From: Stenotrophomonas nitritireducens
GTDB taxonomy: Bacteria; Pseudomonadota; Gammaproteobacteria; Xanthomonadales; Xanthomonadaceae
Direction: 5' to 3'
Assembly (NCBI RefSeq): GCF_001700965.1
Contig: NZ_CP016756.1
Coordinates: forward strand, 248,001-312,000
Length of the DNA: 64,000 nt
A program made the position numbers and the translations under genes. This document shows positions 39,642 through 49,812 of the stretch, in pieces. The notes beneath the pieces were generated by a model, which saw nothing but the letters and a program-made list of their open reading frames with translations, had not been told where the DNA came from and did not search any database. The stretch's first letter is position 1. Every line of letters starts with the position of its first letter.

Positions 39642-42600
39642 TCAGGCGGCGCCCGCCAATCGGGCAGCCTCTTCCAGATCCACGCTGACCAGCCGGCTGA
39701 CGCCCGGCTCGCGCATGGTAACGCCCGACAACTGGTGCGCAGCCTCCATCGTCGCCTTGTTGTGGCTGACGAACAGGAACTGCACTTTCTCACTCATTTC
39801 CTTGACCATATTGGCCAGGCGGCCGACGTTGGCCTCATCCAGCGGCGCATCCACCTCATCCAGCAGGCAGAACGGGGCCGGGTTGAGCTGGAAGATGGCG
39901 AACACCAGCGCCACTGCGGTCATCGCCTTCTCGCCACCGGACAGCAGCGAGATATTGGACACGCGCTTGCCCGGCGGACGCGCCATGATGGTCACGCCGG
40001 TGTCGAGCAGGTCTTCGCCGGTCAGTTCCAGATAGGCGTGGCCACCGCCGAACAGGCGCGGATACAGGGCCTGCACACCGGCGTTGACCCGGTCGAAGGT
40101 ATCCTTGAAGCGGCCACGGGTTTCGCGGTCGATCTTGCGGATGGCGTCTTCCAGGGTTTCCAGCGCGGTATTCAAATCGGTGTTCTGCGCCTCCAGATAC
40201 TCCGAGCGCTGCGAGGCCTCGCCGTATTCGTGGATCGCCGCCAGGTTGACCGGCTCCAAACGACGCATGCGGCCGTCGATCTGGTGCACCGCCGATTCCC
40301 AATCCGACAGGCGGGCGTCCTCGGGCAAGGTATTGATCACGTCCTGCAGCACGAAGCCCGCCTTTTCCACTGCAGCGGACAACTGCTCGGCACTGAGCAC
40401 CAGCGCCTGCTGGTCCAGCTTGCGCTGGGAAATGCGTTCGCGCTGCGCCAAGGCCTGCTCGTCGCGCTGGTGGCGGGTCTGTTCCAGGCCACGCAGCTCG
40501 TGATCAATGCCATCCAGCAAGGTGCGCGCTTCGGCCAGCACGCGATCCACGCGTACGCGCTCAGCCAATGCGTTCTGATGCTCCGCTTCCAGCGTATGCA
40601 CCGGTGTATCGCCTTCGTCCAGCTGCGAGTGCAACTCGCCCAGCCGTGAATCAAGCTGGCCGCGCTGGCTGCCCATGCGCTCCAGCGCGTGGCTCAGCGA
40701 GCTGATCTGGGTACGCTGCGATTCCAGCGTCAGCGCCAGCGCATGCATGCTGTCGCGCACATTGCGCGCGGCATCGCGGGCCAGATCGCGGGCGTCGGTC
40801 ATCTGCCTGCGTTCGTTTTCCAGCGCATGCCTGGCCGATTCCAGATCGCCCATGCTGGACACCGCCTCATCCAGCCGCAGGCGCGCCTCGGTGGCCTGCT
40901 CGCGACTGATCTCCAGCGTCTCCAGCAACTGCGCCAGCTCGGTTTCGATACGCTCGATGCGGGTGCGCGTGGATTCCAGCTTGCCTTGATGACTCTGCAA
41001 CTGCCCCGCCAGCTCGGATGCGCCGCGGTGCGCCTGGTACAACGAGCGCTGCACGTCTTCGCGCTGCTGCTCGGCCGCCAGCAATTGATCGCGGAGCCCG
41101 GCAAGCTGGTTTTCCAGCGTGCTTTCGCGCTCCTGCAGGGTCTCGATCTGCGCACGCAGGGTGACGATCTCGCGCTCGCGCAGCAATGCGCCCTGCTCGG
41201 CCGCACCGGAACGCGAAAAGCGCACCCAGCCCTGTCCCAGGCGTTCGCCGCTGCGGGTGATAACCGACTCGCCGTCGCCCAGCGTGCGCTGCAGTTGCTG
41301 CGCCTGGAGCAGATCCTCGGCACCATGCAGATGCGCCAGCAGGCGACGGATGGCCAACGGCCCCTGCACCTTCGCCGCCAGCGAGGTCGGCGCGAAATCC
41401 GCCTTGCCCTCGGCATCGGCATCGGCAACCAGTGCGATGCGCCCTTCACCCAACTCACCGAGTGCATCGACCAGGGCTTCCGGTGCATCCACCAGCACGC
41501 CTTCGATCAATTGCCCCAGCGCGCTTTCGACAGCGTTTTCCCAGCCACCTTCAACGGTGATGCGCTCACCGACGCGCGCAGCCGAATCCAGGCCACGTGC
41601 CTTCAACCATGCGGCGGCGGCACCCTGCTCCTGACCGAGCGCCGCCTGCTGCAGCGTCTCCAACGAGGAAAGCCGGCCACGCGCGGACTGCGCCTGCTTG
41701 CGCACCTCGGCAAGCTCGGTCTGCCCGGCGCGCTGCTGTTCCTGCAATGCAGCCACCGACTGCTTGCGCACTTCGACCTGTGCATTCAAGGTCTCCAGCG
41801 CGGTCTTCTGGGTTTCGTGCTCCAGCTGCAACTGCTCGAAGGCCTCGGCCAGCGCGTCCAGATCCAGCCCGGCGCGCTCGGCCTGCAGGGCCTCGCGACG
41901 GCGGTCGGCTTCCAGAATCTGCTTGTCCAGGTAATCCACGCGGGTGCGTTCAACCTCGCCCGAACGTGTCGCCTCGGAGGTGTTGCGGTTGTGCGCTTCC
42001 CAACGCTGCTGCCAATCAGCCAGCTTGGCCTCGGCCTCGCGCAGCGCTTCCTGGCGGATTTCATTGTCTTCCTGCAGCTGTTCCAGCTGCGGCTCGGCGT
42101 TTTCGACCGACTCGCGCAGCACGATCAACTTCGCTTCATCACCACTGATGTGCTGGCCAAGTTCGGACAGCGCCTGGCGGGTTTCATCGCGCGCCTTGTG
42201 CAGGCGCTGCGCCAGTTCCCGCTGGTGGTGGATCTGCTGCTCAAGCCGGGCCAGGGTGCTACCCACCTGGTAGACATCGGCCTGCGCCTTGTTGAGGTTC
42301 TCGGCAGCTTCTTCGCGGCGAACGCGGCCGGTTTCAATACGGGTTTCGGCATCGCGCTGTTCGGCGATCAGCTGCTGCAGCTTGGTTTCCTCCCGCGCCA
42401 GCGCTTCGCGCAGGCCGCTCAGGCGCCCGTCCAGGCCGCGGTATTCCAGCGCCTTCCACTCCGCATCCTTGACCCGGCGCTCTTCCTGCAGCGCCTGGTA
42501 CTGCTCGGCCTGCCGCGCTTGGCGCTTGAGGTGTTCAAGCTGCTTGCCGATCTCCTCGCGCAGGTCGTTGAGCCGGTCCAGATTCTCGCGGGTGTGGCGG

Positions 42601-43151
42601 ATGCGGGTTTCGGTTTCCTTGCGGCGCTCCTTGTACTTGGAGATGCCGGCGGCCTCTTCCAGGTACACGCGCAGGTCTTCCGGGCGCGCCTCGATGATCT
42701 GGCTGATCATGCCCTGCTCGATGATCGAGTAGCTGCGCGGGCCAAGCCCGGTGCCGAGGAACAGATCGGTGATATCGCGGCGGCGGCACTTGGTACCGTT
42801 CAGGTAATAGTTGCTGCTGCCGTCACGGCTGACCGTGCGCTTGACCGAAATCTCGTTGAACGAGGCGTACTCGCCGGAGATGGTGTGGTCGCTATTGTCG
42901 AAGATCAGCTCAACCGTGGCCTGCGACACCGGCTTGCGACCGGCAGAGCCGGAGAAGATCACGTCGGTCAGCGAATCGCCACGCAGGCGGCTGGCCGAGC
43001 TTTCGCCCATGACCCAGCGCACCGCATCGATGATGTTGGACTTGCCACAGCCATTCGGACCGACGACGCCGGTCATATTGGTCGGCAGGTGCAACGTCGT
43101 GGGATCGACGAACGACTTGAAACCGGAGAGCTTGATCGTGGATAGACGCAT
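39642..43151 (-). CDS. smc: Chromosome segregation protein SMC
   Basis: ATPase that compacts and resolves the chromosome with ScpA/ScpB. 1169 residues from ATG 43151 (MRLSTIKLSGFKSFVDPTTL); a longer frame to 43193 is rejected as atypical. Head: Walker A VVGPNGCGKSNIIDAVRW; C-loop LLSGGEKAMTAVALVFAIFQ; Walker B FCLLDEVDAPLDEANVGRLA. Two long coiled coils (about 170-500 and 660-1000) flank a hinge (about 510-640; GERITVEGGWENAVESALGQ), here containing FAPTSLAAKVQGPLAIRRLL. It is SMC rather than MukB by its hinge and length. It is the first gene of smc-zipA-ligA-GNAT-epmA. Confidence 0.96.
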   Translation of the reverse strand: MRLSTIKLSGFKSFVDPTTLHLPTNMTGVVGPNGCGKSNIIDAVRWVMGESSASRLRGDSLTDVIFSGSAGRKPVSQATVELIFDNSDHTISGEYASFNEISVKRTVSRDGSSNYYLNGTKCRRRDITDLFLGTGLGPRSYSIIEQGMISQIIEARPEDLRVYLEEAAGISKYKERRKETETRIRHTRENLDRLNDLREEIGKQLEHLKRQARQAEQYQALQEERRVKDAEWKALEYRGLDGRLSGLREALAREETKLQQLIAEQRDAETRIETGRVRREEAAENLNKAQADVYQVGSTLARLEQQIHHQRELAQRLHKARDETRQALSELGQHISGDEAKLIVLRESVENAEPQLEQLQEDNEIRQEALREAEAKLADWQQRWEAHNRNTSEATRSGEVERTRVDYLDKQILEADRRREALQAERAGLDLDALAEAFEQLQLEHETQKTALETLNAQVEVRKQSVAALQEQQRAGQTELAEVRKQAQSARGRLSSLETLQQAALGQEQGAAAAWLKARGLDSAARVGERITVEGGWENAVESALGQLIEGVLVDAPEALVDALGELGEGRIALVADADAEGKADFAPTSLAAKVQGPLAIRRLLAHLHGAEDLLQAQQLQRTLGDGESVITRSGERLGQGWVRFSRSGAAEQGALLREREIVTLRAQIETLQERESTLENQLAGLRDQLLAAEQQREDVQRSLYQAHRGASELAGQLQSHQGKLESTRTRIERIETELAQLLETLEISREQATEARLRLDEAVSSMGDLESARHALENERRQMTDARDLARDAARNVRDSMHALALTLESQRTQISSLSHALERMGSQRGQLDSRLGELHSQLDEGDTPVHTLEAEHQNALAERVRVDRVLAEARTLLDGIDHELRGLEQTRHQRDEQALAQRERISQRKLDQQALVLSAEQLSAAVEKAGFVLQDVINTLPEDARLSDWESAVHQIDGRMRRLEPVNLAAIHEYGEASQRSEYLEAQNTDLNTALETLEDAIRKIDRETRGRFKDTFDRVNAGVQALYPRLFGGGHAYLELTGEDLLDTGVTIMARPPGKRVSNISLLSGGEKAMTAVALVFAIFQLNPAPFCLLDEVDAPLDEANVGRLANMVKEMSEKVQFLFVSHNKATMEAAHQLSGVTMREPGVSRLVSVDLEEAARLAGAA

Positions 43152-43325
43152 GGAATCTGGCTGTTGGCGGATATCGGCAGCCACTGCCGACACCCGGAAT
43201 GAGGTTCCGGAGGTTTCGCCCCCGAACTCAAGTCATTGATATTCCGAGGAATTCAAAAGACCAAGCACGGCACTGGCACCCGAGTATAGCGACACCCATG
43301 GCCACCAGCGCCCACCACCGGCCGG

Positions 43326-43357
43326 GCAAAAGAAACGGGCGCCTTGCGGCGCCCGTT
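43326..43357 (-). terminator. Intrinsic terminator of rpsF-rpsR-rplI
   Basis: AACGGGCGCC / GGCGCCCGTT 10-bp stem with a TTGC loop (GCAA on the transcribed strand), followed on the minus strand by TCTTTT. It lies 22 bases past the rplI stop. Confidence 0.88.
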
Positions 43358-43379
43358 CTTTACAGCCAGTCCGGCAGAA

Positions 43380-43829
43380 TCAAGCGTCGGACTCGACGAT
43401 GACCTTGACGGTGGCTTCCACGTCGGCGTGCAGCTTGACGATGACGTCGAACTCGCCAACGTTGCGGAAAGCGCCTTCGCCCATGATCACTTCGCTCTTG
43501 TTCAGCTCCAGGCCGGCAGCGGTGAAGGCTTCAGCGATATCACGCGGGCCAACCGAGCCGTACAGCTTGCCTTCGGTCGAAGCGTGCGCAGCGATGGTGA
43601 CGCTGGCGCCTTCGAACTTGGCAGCGCGGGCTTCGGCACCGTTGTGCGAGGCCTGGGCCTTGGCTTCGTACTCAGCGCGCTTGGCTTCGAACTCGGCGAT
43701 GTTGGTCTCGGTGGCCGGCACGGCCTTGCCCTGCGGCACGAGGAAGTTACGGCCGTAGCCCGGCTTCACATCAACCAGGTCGCCCAGGCCGCCGAGGTTG
43801 GTCACTTTCTGGATAAGAATCAGCTTCAT
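43380..43829 (-). CDS. rplI: 50S ribosomal protein L9
   Basis: Large-subunit protein at the base of the L1 stalk. 149 residues, the usual length. N-domain [20 protein letters not shown] then [20 protein letters not shown] is the diagnostic L9 signature. A connecting helix ([20 protein letters not shown]) and a C-domain ([20 protein letters not shown]) follow. It is last in the operon after rpsF and rpsR, but separated from rpsR by 171 bp instead of the usual few bases, because a nested inverted repeat fills the gap. Confidence 0.97.
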   Translation of the reverse strand: MKLILIQKVTNLGGLGDLVDVKPGYGRNFLVPQGKAVPATETNIAEFEAKRAEYEAKAQASHNGAEARAAKFEGASVTIAAHASTEGKLYGSVGPRDIAEAFTAAGLELNKSEVIMGEGAFRNVGEFDVIVKLHADVEATVKVIVESDA

Positions 43830-43902
43830 TGTGCAGCTCCGTTATTCGTTAGCGGCGCCGATGGCACCGCAACGCTTGCTGTCCGAATAGGACGGTTTAA
43901 GA

Positions 43903-43994
43903 CAGGAACGAGAGGACAGGAACCAGAAACCAGTGAAGGCGAACCCTCTACTACGTTTCTGGTTCCTACGCGGCAAAGCCGCTACTCGTTCCTG
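43903..43994. other. Nested perfect inverted repeats between rpsR and rplI
   Basis: Outer arms CAGGAACGAG (43903-43912) and CTCGTTCCTG (43985-43994), and inner arms AGGAACCAGAAAC (43918-43930) and GTTTCTGGTTCCT (43955-43967), both perfect, around a 24-base loop. In the transcript this folds into one long interrupted hairpin just past the rpsR stop. No T-run follows, so it is more likely a processing, attenuation or stability element than a simple terminator. Confidence 0.85.
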
Positions 43995-44000
43995 GACGTA

Positions 44001-44231
44001 TCAGACGTCGTGGTTGTCCGTGTACGGGATCAGGGCCAGGAAACGGGCGCGCTTGACGGCCGTTGCCAGCTGGCGCTGGTACTTGGACTTGGTGCCGGTC
44101 ACGCGGCTCGGAACGATCTTGCCGTTCTCGGTCAGGTACTGACGCAGGGTGTTGAGATCCTTGTAATCGATCTCTTTCACGCCTTCAGCGGTGAACTTGC
44201 AGAACTTACGACGGCGGAAGAACTTGGACAT
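44001..44231 (-). CDS. rpsR: 30S ribosomal protein S18
   Basis: Binds 16S rRNA together with S6 in the platform of the small subunit. 76 residues: [40 protein letters not shown] and [20 protein letters not shown] are almost invariant in the family. The single Cys10 leaves no zinc set, so this is the C-minus form. It starts 11 bp after rpsF. An unusual 171-bp gap with inverted repeats separates it from rplI. Confidence 0.97.
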   Translation of the reverse strand: MSKFFRRRKFCKFTAEGVKEIDYKDLNTLRQYLTENGKIVPSRVTGTKSKYQRQLATAVKRARFLALIPYTDNHDV

Positions 44232-44242
44232 GAAAGTGCTCC

Positions 44243-44674
44243 TTATTCAGCAGAAGCGGCGTCATCGCCGGCTTCGTCATTGGTGGAAGTGGCACCTTCT
44301 TCGTCGTCACGACGACGGCGCTCGCCACGCTCGGGCTTGTCACCCTTCTCGTCCTTGCTCTTCATGATCAACGACTGCTCGGTGTCAGCCTCGTCACGCT
44401 TGATGACCAGGTTGCGCAGCACGGCGTCGTTGAAACGGAAGCTCTCGGTCAGTTCGTTCAGAACTGCCTGGTCGGCTTCGATGTTCAGCAGAACATAGTG
44501 AGCCTTGACCAGATTCTGGATCGGGTAAGCCAGCTGACGACGGCCCCAATCTTCCAGACGGTGGATGGTGCCGTTACCGGCTTCGACCAGCGCCTTGTAG
44601 CGCTCGATCATGGCGGGGACCTGTTCGCTCTGATCCGGGTGGACCAGGAACACGACTTCGTAATGACGACTCAT
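44243..44674 (-). CDS. rpsF: 30S ribosomal protein S6
   Basis: Platform protein of the small subunit that pairs with S18. 143 residues: [40 protein letters not shown] and [20 protein letters not shown] form the ferredoxin-like S6 fold. A 45-residue Lys/Glu/Asp-rich tail follows ([20 protein letters not shown]), longer than in E. coli and reminiscent of the Glu-tail that RimK extends. First gene of rpsF-rpsR-rplI. Its ribosome binding site (AAAGG) lies in a hairpin, which suggests translational autocontrol. Confidence 0.97.
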   Translation of the reverse strand: MSRHYEVVFLVHPDQSEQVPAMIERYKALVEAGNGTIHRLEDWGRRQLAYPIQNLVKAHYVLLNIEADQAVLNELTESFRFNDAVLRNLVIKRDEADTEQSLIMKSKDEKGDKPERGERRRRDDEEGATSTNDEAGDDAASAE

Positions 44675-44679
44675 GTTTT

Positions 44680-44696
44680 TATACCTTTCGGATATA
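44680..44696 (-). promoter_or_regulatory. Hairpin sequestering the rpsF ribosome binding site
   Basis: On the minus strand TATATCC-GAAA-GGTATA folds as a 6-bp stem with one bulged U and a GNRA tetraloop; the GG of the AAAGG ribosome binding site is in the stem. S6:S18 is known to bind a CCG-containing leader hairpin in many bacteria to repress rpsF; this sits in the right place, but I cannot confirm the match to that motif. Confidence 0.5.
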
Positions 44697-44881
44697 GCCC
44701 TGACGGGCTGGACAGCCCCCCGCAGTGAACGCAGTGGGGCAAGGGCTCCTGCACGCAGAGCGCAGGAAGCCGGGCATTATCCACCGCAAAGGGGCCGGAA
44801 GCAAGCCAGACCTCCGCAGCGTGCAACACAGCGTCCGCAACTGCGCCGACATTGACCCGGGGATTTGCTGCGACGCAACAG

Positions 44882-44887
44882 TACACT
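44882..44887 (+). promoter_or_regulatory. Possible -10 box of the MFS gene
   Basis: TACACT inside an AT island (GTACACTATTTAACC), about 38 bp before the GTG start. No -35 at 17-bp spacing is visible; TTGACC at 44852 is 24 bp away. Weak support. Confidence 0.3.
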
Positions 44888-44924
44888 ATTTAACCGCTTC
44901 CACGCCCCGCCGCCCGGACCCGAC

Positions 44925-46139
44925 GTGAATTCCACAGACTCATTGGCAGCCCTGCTGTCGCCACGCCAACGCACCTTGATCCTGCTCGCGCTCTCCCTGG
45001 GCGGCTTCGCCATCGGCACCAGCGAGTTCGCCAGCATGGGCCTGATGCTGGAAATAAGCCGCGGCCTGGCCATCACCGAAGCCCAGGTCGGCCACCTGAT
45101 CAGCGCCTATGCCATCGGCGTGGTAGTAGGCGCCCCGCTGCTGGCCTTTGCCGGCTCCAGCCTGCGGCGACGCACCCTGCTGCTTTGGCTGATGGGCTTC
45201 TACGCCATCGGCAACCTTGCCAGCGCGCTGGCGCCCGACTACCACAGCATGCTGCTGGCCCGTTTCGTCGCCGGCCTGCCCCACGGCGCCTACTTCGGCG
45301 TGGCGATGCTGGTTGCCGCCTCGATCAGCCCGCCGGAACAGCGCGGCGCTGCGGTTTCCAAGGTGCTGCTAGGGCTGTCGATCGCCATCCTGCTGGGCAA
45401 CCCGCTGACCACCTGGCTCGGCCAGCAATTCAACTGGCGCAGCGCCTTTGTGCTGGTCAGCGCGTTGGCGCTGGCAACTGTGACGATGGTGGCGCGGCAG
45501 CTGCCCGCTGACCCGAACGAGGTCCGAACCTCGCCAATGCGTGAACTGCGCGCCTTCAACACCCCGCAGGTATGGCTGGCCCTGGCGATCGGCGCGATCG
45601 GTTTTGCCGGCATGTTCTGCGTGTTCACCTACCTGGCCCCCACCCTGGTCAATGTGACCGGCATCAATGAACGCTGGATGCCGGTGGCCGTCGGCCTGTT
45701 CGGCGTGGGCGCGATCATCGGCAACATCGCCGGCGGCAAACTGGTGGACCGGCTGCAGTTCCGCGCCGCTGGCGTGTTGTTGGCCTGGTCGATCGTGGTG
45801 TTGTTGCTGTTCCCGCTGGCCGCCCACTCGGCCTGGGCGATGGTGCCGGCGATCATCGCCGTAGGCACCATGGGTGCACTGGCCGTGGCCCTGCAGACCC
45901 GGCTGATGGACGCCGCGGGCGAGGCGCAGACCTTGGCCGCCGCCTCCAATCATGCTGCCTTCAATACCGCCAATGCGCTGGGCCCGTGGCTGGGCGGCAT
46001 GGCCATCGGTGCCGGCTTTGGTCACGCCTCGACCGGTTACGTGGGCGCGGCAACGGCGGCAGTTGGACTGTTGCTGTGGGGAATTGCGGTGCTGCTGCAG
46101 CGCCGCCAGGACGCATCAGAACCGCTGATCGCCGACTGA
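44925..46139 (+). CDS. MFS transporter, DHA1/AraJ-like drug or sugar exporter
   Basis: Twelve-helix inner-membrane antiporter of 404 residues. The GTG at 44925 (VNSTDSLAALLSPRQRTLIL) is preferred over a TTG 60 bases earlier because the earlier segment contains the only promoter-like sequence and adds no family residues. Motifs: first helix LALSLGGFAIGTSEFASMGL (the GTSEF signature of the AraJ/SotB branch), YAIGVVVGAPLLAFAGSSLR with RRR (motif A) and ARFVAGLPHGAYFGVAMLVA (motif B/C). The GTxEF-type helix is shared by AraJ, SotB/YdeA and purine efflux PbuE. Substrate unknown. A 400-bp SMAG cluster follows the stop. Confidence 0.87.
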   Translation: MNSTDSLAALLSPRQRTLILLALSLGGFAIGTSEFASMGLMLEISRGLAITEAQVGHLISAYAIGVVVGAPLLAFAGSSLRRRTLLLWLMGFYAIGNLASALAPDYHSMLLARFVAGLPHGAYFGVAMLVAASISPPEQRGAAVSKVLLGLSIAILLGNPLTTWLGQQFNWRSAFVLVSALALATVTMVARQLPADPNEVRTSPMRELRAFNTPQVWLALAIGAIGFAGMFCVFTYLAPTLVNVTGINERWMPVAVGLFGVGAIIGNIAGGKLVDRLQFRAAGVLLAWSIVVLLLFPLAAHSAWAMVPAIIAVGTMGALAVALQTRLMDAAGEAQTLAAASNHAAFNTANALGPWLGGMAIGAGFGHASTGYVGAATAAVGLLLWGIAVLLQRRQDASEPLIAD

Positions 46140-46181
46140 CAGGTTGCTCGGCAGGGGCCTCTGCCATGCAAATCCCGCGCT

Positions 46182-46455
46182 GTAGTGCCGAGCCATGCTC
46201 GGCAGAGGCCTTATGCACAATCCAGGTCATCGCCGGGGTAACGCCCCAGCCGAGCATGGCTCAGCCCTACAGGGGACGGCTCTCCGCGATCCCGGCTTGC
46301 CTCGCCTCTACCCCGGCGCGCTACGTGACTTGCCTCAGCGATGCATATCGATCGGGAACTGACAGGTAGTGCCGAGCCATGCTCGGCAGGAGCCTTATGC
46401 ACAATCCCGGGTATCGCCGGTAACGCCCCAGCCGAGCATGGCTCGGCTCTACAAG
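46182..46455. repeat. SMAG-type cluster between the MFS and Fe-S protein genes
   Basis: GTAGTGCCGAGCCATGCTCG at 46182 and 46365, and CCGAGCATGGCTCAGCCCTA-type at 46250 and 46431. They alternate in orientation, each pair separated by CCTTATGCACAATCC and CCCCAG. The block 46176-46300 is repeated at 46360-46480 with changes (a period of about 183 bp). The rest of the gap to 46543 has a half-REP (GCATACGCCGCTCCTACA) and no gene. Confidence 0.85.
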
Positions 46456-46543
46456 GGGACGCGCGCCCCGATCCCGGCTTTTCTGGCCCCGACGTACGGC
46501 GCGCTCCGAGGCATACGCCGCTCCTACAGGCCCCCGGCTTGCC

Positions 46544-46882
46544 TCAGCGGTGCATATCGTCGGTGGTGAAGCTCTCGCCACAGCCGCATTCGGCCGCTGC
46601 GTTGGGATTTTTAAAGGTAAACGTCTCGCTCAGGCCCTGCTTGCCGTAGTCGATCTGGGTGCCATCCACCAGCGGCAGGCTCTGGGCGTCCACATAGATG
46701 CGTACGCCGTCCTGTTCGAACACCGTATCGCCCTCACGCTGATCCTTGGCCAGGTCGGTGATGTGGCCCCAGCCCGAGCAGCCGGTACGGGTCACGCCAA
46801 AACGCAGGCCCAACGCGCCCGGGGTGCTGCTGACAAAGCGCTGCACGCGGGAATGGGCGATGGGGGTCAGATGAACAGCCAT
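46544..46882 (-). CDS. IscA/HesB-family iron-sulfur cluster assembly protein
   Basis: A-type carrier that holds and passes on iron-sulfur clusters. 112 residues. The three cluster cysteines are present: Cys35 (RTGCSGWGH) and the C-terminal pair in AAECGCGESFTTDD. Also LRFGVTRTGCSGWGHITDL in the conserved core and VDAQSLPLVDGTQIDYGKQG. GGAG precedes ATG 46882 by ten bases. It stands alone, without iscS/iscU or suf genes, so it may be an ErpA- or SufA-like carrier; I do not assign a symbol. Divergent from asnS. Confidence 0.9.
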   Translation of the reverse strand: MAVHLTPIAHSRVQRFVSSTPGALGLRFGVTRTGCSGWGHITDLAKDQREGDTVFEQDGVRIYVDAQSLPLVDGTQIDYGKQGLSETFTFKNPNAAAECGCGESFTTDDMHR

Positions 46883-47032
46883 GGTGGGGCGACTCCAGCA
46901 GAATTACGGTCCAATTATAGATGTGGGCGGCCCGCCGGACTGCAAGCGTTGATAAATGCCTCGCCTGCCCGGGTCTTGAACCGCTAAAATCTCGCATTCA
47001 CAGATCGAGTCGATCAACAGAGGATTCAAGTC

Positions 47033-48427
<1,395 letters not shown>

Positions 48428-48465
48428 TCCAGGTGATTTGATCCAGCTACAGGGAGGCAGTGCAG

Positions 48466-48771
48466 TTGACCTTGTTCTTCGCTCTTTGCTTCGTCGGCGT
48501 GGCCATTGCAGGCCTCAGTGCCTTCCTGATTTTCTGGCCGTTGACGCTGGTGCATATCCGCGACCGGCATCCGGCGCTGGCGGCCGAGTTCGGCGCCGGC
48601 GCCTTTCTCAAGCCGGAAAGCCTGCGCTGGTTGCTGGGGCGCGGCTTCAACGGCATCGCCGACCGCTCGCTGTCGGGCCTGGCCACGCCAGCACGCATCG
48701 CTTTGCTGGTGACGTTTGGCGGGCTGGGCATGGCACTGCTGTTGTGGCTTTTTTCGCAGGTAATGAAATGA
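48466..48771 (+). CDS. Small two-helix membrane protein, uncharacterised
   Basis: 101 residues. The TTG at 48466 is preferred because GGGAGG lies eight bases upstream; a GTG at 48460 is only two bases from it. Helix 1 is LTLFFALCFVGVAIAGLSAF (plus LIFWPL), helix 2 is ARIALLVTFGGLGMALLLWL. The middle loop (HIRDRHPALAAEFGAGAFLK) is basic and likely cytoplasmic. The last four bases overlap the next gene in ATGA, so the two are coupled. I do not recognise the family. Confidence 0.75.
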   Translation: MTLFFALCFVGVAIAGLSAFLIFWPLTLVHIRDRHPALAAEFGAGAFLKPESLRWLLGRGFNGIADRSLSGLATPARIALLVTFGGLGMALLLWLFSQVMK

Positions 48772-49079
48772 CTGATTTCGACAACATCCCCGACCAGTGG
48801 TGGCTGGCACAGCTGGGCGGCACCTTGATCTGGGCACGCCTGCGGGTTCGCCCGGGCGGCACCGCCGAAGTGCTGGACAGCGACGGCAATACGCTGAGCT
48901 ATGACAGCGAAGACACCGCCCGCGCGCAGCTGTTCGACGCCGAGTTTGTCGCCTTTGACGGCCTTGACGAAGAAGACGCCTTGCATCGTGGTTTCTCGTT
49001 GCACGAAGTAACGCCGCCGCAGGGCGACGACGATGCGTTGCGCGGGCGCATGGTGCAGTTGCTCGGCACAAGGGTTTAA
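48768..49079 (+). CDS. Small acidic protein coupled to the upstream membrane protein
   Basis: 103 residues from ATG 48768, overlapping the preceding stop by four bases. Sequence MTDFDNIPDQWWLAQLGGTL then RLRVRPGGTAEVLDSDGNTL is beta-rich and acidic (estimated net charge well below zero). No signal peptide, no motif I recognise. The next gene starts after 7 bp, so four short genes run in one direction from asnS. A cytoplasmic role is likely; nothing more can be said. Confidence 0.7.
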   Translation: MTDFDNIPDQWWLAQLGGTLIWARLRVRPGGTAEVLDSDGNTLSYDSEDTARAQLFDAEFVAFDGLDEEDALHRGFSLHEVTPPQGDDDALRGRMVQLLGTRV

Positions 49080-49086
49080 CAGCCCA

Positions 49087-49731
49087 GTGTTCGCCCAGCG
49101 CGTCTTCGTCGAGAACGACCTGCTCTGGCTGGATCGCCTGCTCGCACGCGACCCGTTCGTCACCCTGTTGACCACCGGTAGCGATGGTCTGCCCGAACTG
49201 ACCCGACTGCCGGTGCTGTACCGGCGCCAGGGCGAGCAGATCGAACTGATCGGCCATTGGGCCCGAGCCAATCCGCAGTCACGCCATCGTGGCCGCGCCA
49301 AAGTACTGATTGACGGGCCACAGGGCTACGTGTCGGCAAGCTGGTATCCGGACAAGGAAAGCGCCGCGCGCGTCCCCACCTGGAACTACGCCGCTGCCGA
49401 GCTGGTCGGCGAACTGCAGGCCTTCGGTGATGCGCCGGCATTGGCGCAGCTGCTGTCGGATACCAGCGCCCACTTTGAAGCCAGCGTCGGCCAGGATTGG
49501 GTTTTTGACGCGAGCCTGGACGATCACGGCCCCTCACTGCGCGCCATCGTAGGCTTCCGCCTGCAAGTGCAGCAGATCCAGATCAAACTGAAACTGAGCC
49601 AGAACCACCCAGCGGCAAACCAGCTGGCGGTGATCGGGGCCTTGCTGGCCCTGGACACGCCCGATGCCCGTGAACTGGCGCAGTGGATGCAGCTATATCG
49701 CAGTGAGCACGGCGGCCAGCACGATGACTGA
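49087..49731 (+). CDS. FMN-binding PaiB-like protein
   Basis: 214 residues from GTG 49087 (VFAQRVFVENDLLWLDRLLA), where PaiB-type proteins begin. Split-barrel flavin-reductase fold: DPFVTLLTTGSDGLPELTRL, ELIGHWARANPQSRH (the H-x-A-x-x-N-P-x-W-like block; here the aromatic is Ser), AKVLIDGPQGYVSASWYPDK then VPTWNYAAAELVGELQAFGD. A C-terminal helix pair follows (IVGFRLQVQQIQIKLKLSQN). PaiB is annotated as a transcriptional regulator in Bacillus, but the fold is that of FMN-binding oxidoreductases. Start codon is inferred from alignment memory. Follows the small acidic gene by 7 bp. Confidence 0.82.
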   Translation: MFAQRVFVENDLLWLDRLLARDPFVTLLTTGSDGLPELTRLPVLYRRQGEQIELIGHWARANPQSRHRGRAKVLIDGPQGYVSASWYPDKESAARVPTWNYAAAELVGELQAFGDAPALAQLLSDTSAHFEASVGQDWVFDASLDDHGPSLRAIVGFRLQVQQIQIKLKLSQNHPAANQLAVIGALLALDTPDARELAQWMQLYRSEHGGQHDD

Positions 49732-49812
49732 GCCGTGCCCCGTTTCCCGCGACGCTGCCGTGCACACGCATGCCAGCGCCCTCCCCCTCCAGATCGCAAG
49801 GGAAGCTTCACC

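Noticed and set aside
44852..44887. A sigma-70 promoter for the MFS gene made of TTGACC and TACACT
   Set aside because: The 24-bp spacer is too long; only the -10-like box was kept, with low confidence.
46140..46543. Several short open frames between the MFS and Fe-S carrier genes
   Set aside because: All are translations of SMAG palindromes in different frames (repeating EHGSALQ and PSMARHY strings).
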